Assembly: GCF_900101595.1 (NCBI RefSeq)
Contig: NZ_FMYY01000007.1
Location: 1-64,000 of the forward strand
Direction of reading: 5' to 3'
DNA length: 64,000 nucleotides
Origin: Paenibacillus sp. cl123
Lineage (GTDB): Bacteria > Bacillota > Bacilli > Paenibacillales > NBRC-103111
Shown piece by piece: positions 63,737 to 64,000 of the stretch (position 1 is its first letter; every line of letters begins with the position of its first letter). The position numbers and the translations under genes were made by a program. Below the pieces are notes generated by a model. The model ran no database searches and had not been told where the DNA came from. It was given only the letters and a program-made list of their open reading frames with translations.

Positions 63737-64000
63737 AAAAAAGCCTGTCGCCGCAAAGGACGAAGGCTTACGCTTCCGTGGTACCACCTTTATTCCGCAT
63801 GCCTGACGACTAACCGGAACGTTCCCGGCCGCCTGTATGCATACGGCTCTTAGACAGATAACGGCTGTGACCGGCCGAATCTAAGCATTCCGCTTCAATC
63901 CGGCAACTCCGGGGCGACTTCAACAGGTACGTCCTGCAGAACCTCTCAGCATGTAGCCGGCTCCGCTCTCTGAAGGATTCGCTGCTTACTACTCCCTTTC
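63737..64000 (-). promoter_or_regulatory. T-box riboswitch (tRNA-Val) of valS
   Basis: The antiterminator sequence AAAGGTGGTACCACGGAAGC (63774-63793 region) contains the T-box core, followed by a terminator AAGCCTTCGTCC/GGCGACAGGCTT plus TTTTTT (63737-63770). In Stem I, GAAGTCGCC carries the specifier GTC (63916-63918), a valine codon. Other T-box parts (AGAGAG, GCTGAGAG) are visible. The 5' end and promoter may lie beyond the window. Uncharged tRNA-Val should prevent termination. Confidence 0.93.

Overview
The window looks like chromosomal DNA of a moderately high-GC, endospore-forming Firmicute, most likely Paenibacillus or a close relative in Paenibacillaceae. Supporting signs are the sporulation genes (safA-like, spo0B, spoIVFA/FB, a SpoIIB-like SPOR protein), a T-box before valS, an L21 leader before rplU, an L27 protein with the Prp-cleaved N-terminal extension, an SLH-domain cell-wall amidase, and a YesM/YesN two-component system next to Lpl-type sugar ABC transporter genes. 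Almost every gene is on the minus strand.

The backbone is the block also found in Bacillus subtilis. Read from right to left along the minus strand it runs valS-folC-(murC)-spoIIB-like-maf-[island]-radC-mreBCD-minCD-rodA-[nitrate genes]-spoIVFA-spoIVFB-rng-rplU-prp-rpmA-spo0B-obg-pheB-hom-thrB-pheA-[specialised-metabolism genes]-safA. Three accessory insertions interrupt it. (1) At 1.3-8.0 kb is a tightly coupled six-gene operon: a KAS III-like condensing enzyme, an ATP-grasp ligase, a short-chain epimerase/reductase, an MBL-fold hydrolase, an adenylate-forming enzyme and a GNAT/FemAB-like acyltransferase. It is probably an uncharacterised small-molecule pathway. (2) At 19.9-27.4 kb is an assimilatory nitrate/nitrite operon (transporter, nirB, nirD, nasC). 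A divergent ANTAR-domain protein gene lies beside it, and the leader seems to carry two consecutive ANTAR-type hexaloop/terminator modules below a promoter overlapped by a perfect GlnR/TnrA box. (3) At 34.1-53.6 kb is a ~19 kb carbohydrate/amino-compound island: an FG-GAP beta-propeller protein, an ABC importer without ATPase, YesM/YesN, a secreted sialidase-like multidomain protein, and a six-gene catabolic tail (threonine synthase-like, Gfo/Idh/MocA, MBL, DapA/NanA-like, AstE-like, YhcH/NanQ-like). A decayed TetR gene flanks it at one end, and possibly an aminotransferase remnant at the other.

The regulatory signals fit together. Two promoters in the island share a ~43-bp direct-repeat architecture at the same distance from the -10 box, as expected for the AraC-type YesN encoded between them. 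Nitrate genes would be gated first by nitrogen status (GlnR/TnrA box) and then by nitrate/ANTAR antitermination. valS is under tRNA-Val control (specifier GTC), and rplU-prp-rpmA lies under an L21 leader. Sigma-E-like promoters precede safA and spoIVFA.

Two ~90-bp copies of an interspersed repeat with a potentially conserved RNA fold lie before spo0B and valS. A 20-unit hexanucleotide microsatellite lies just 3' of the SPOR-domain gene. I saw no tRNA, rRNA, CRISPR, insertion sequence or prophage genes. All assignments come from reading the sequence and translations; no database search was possible.
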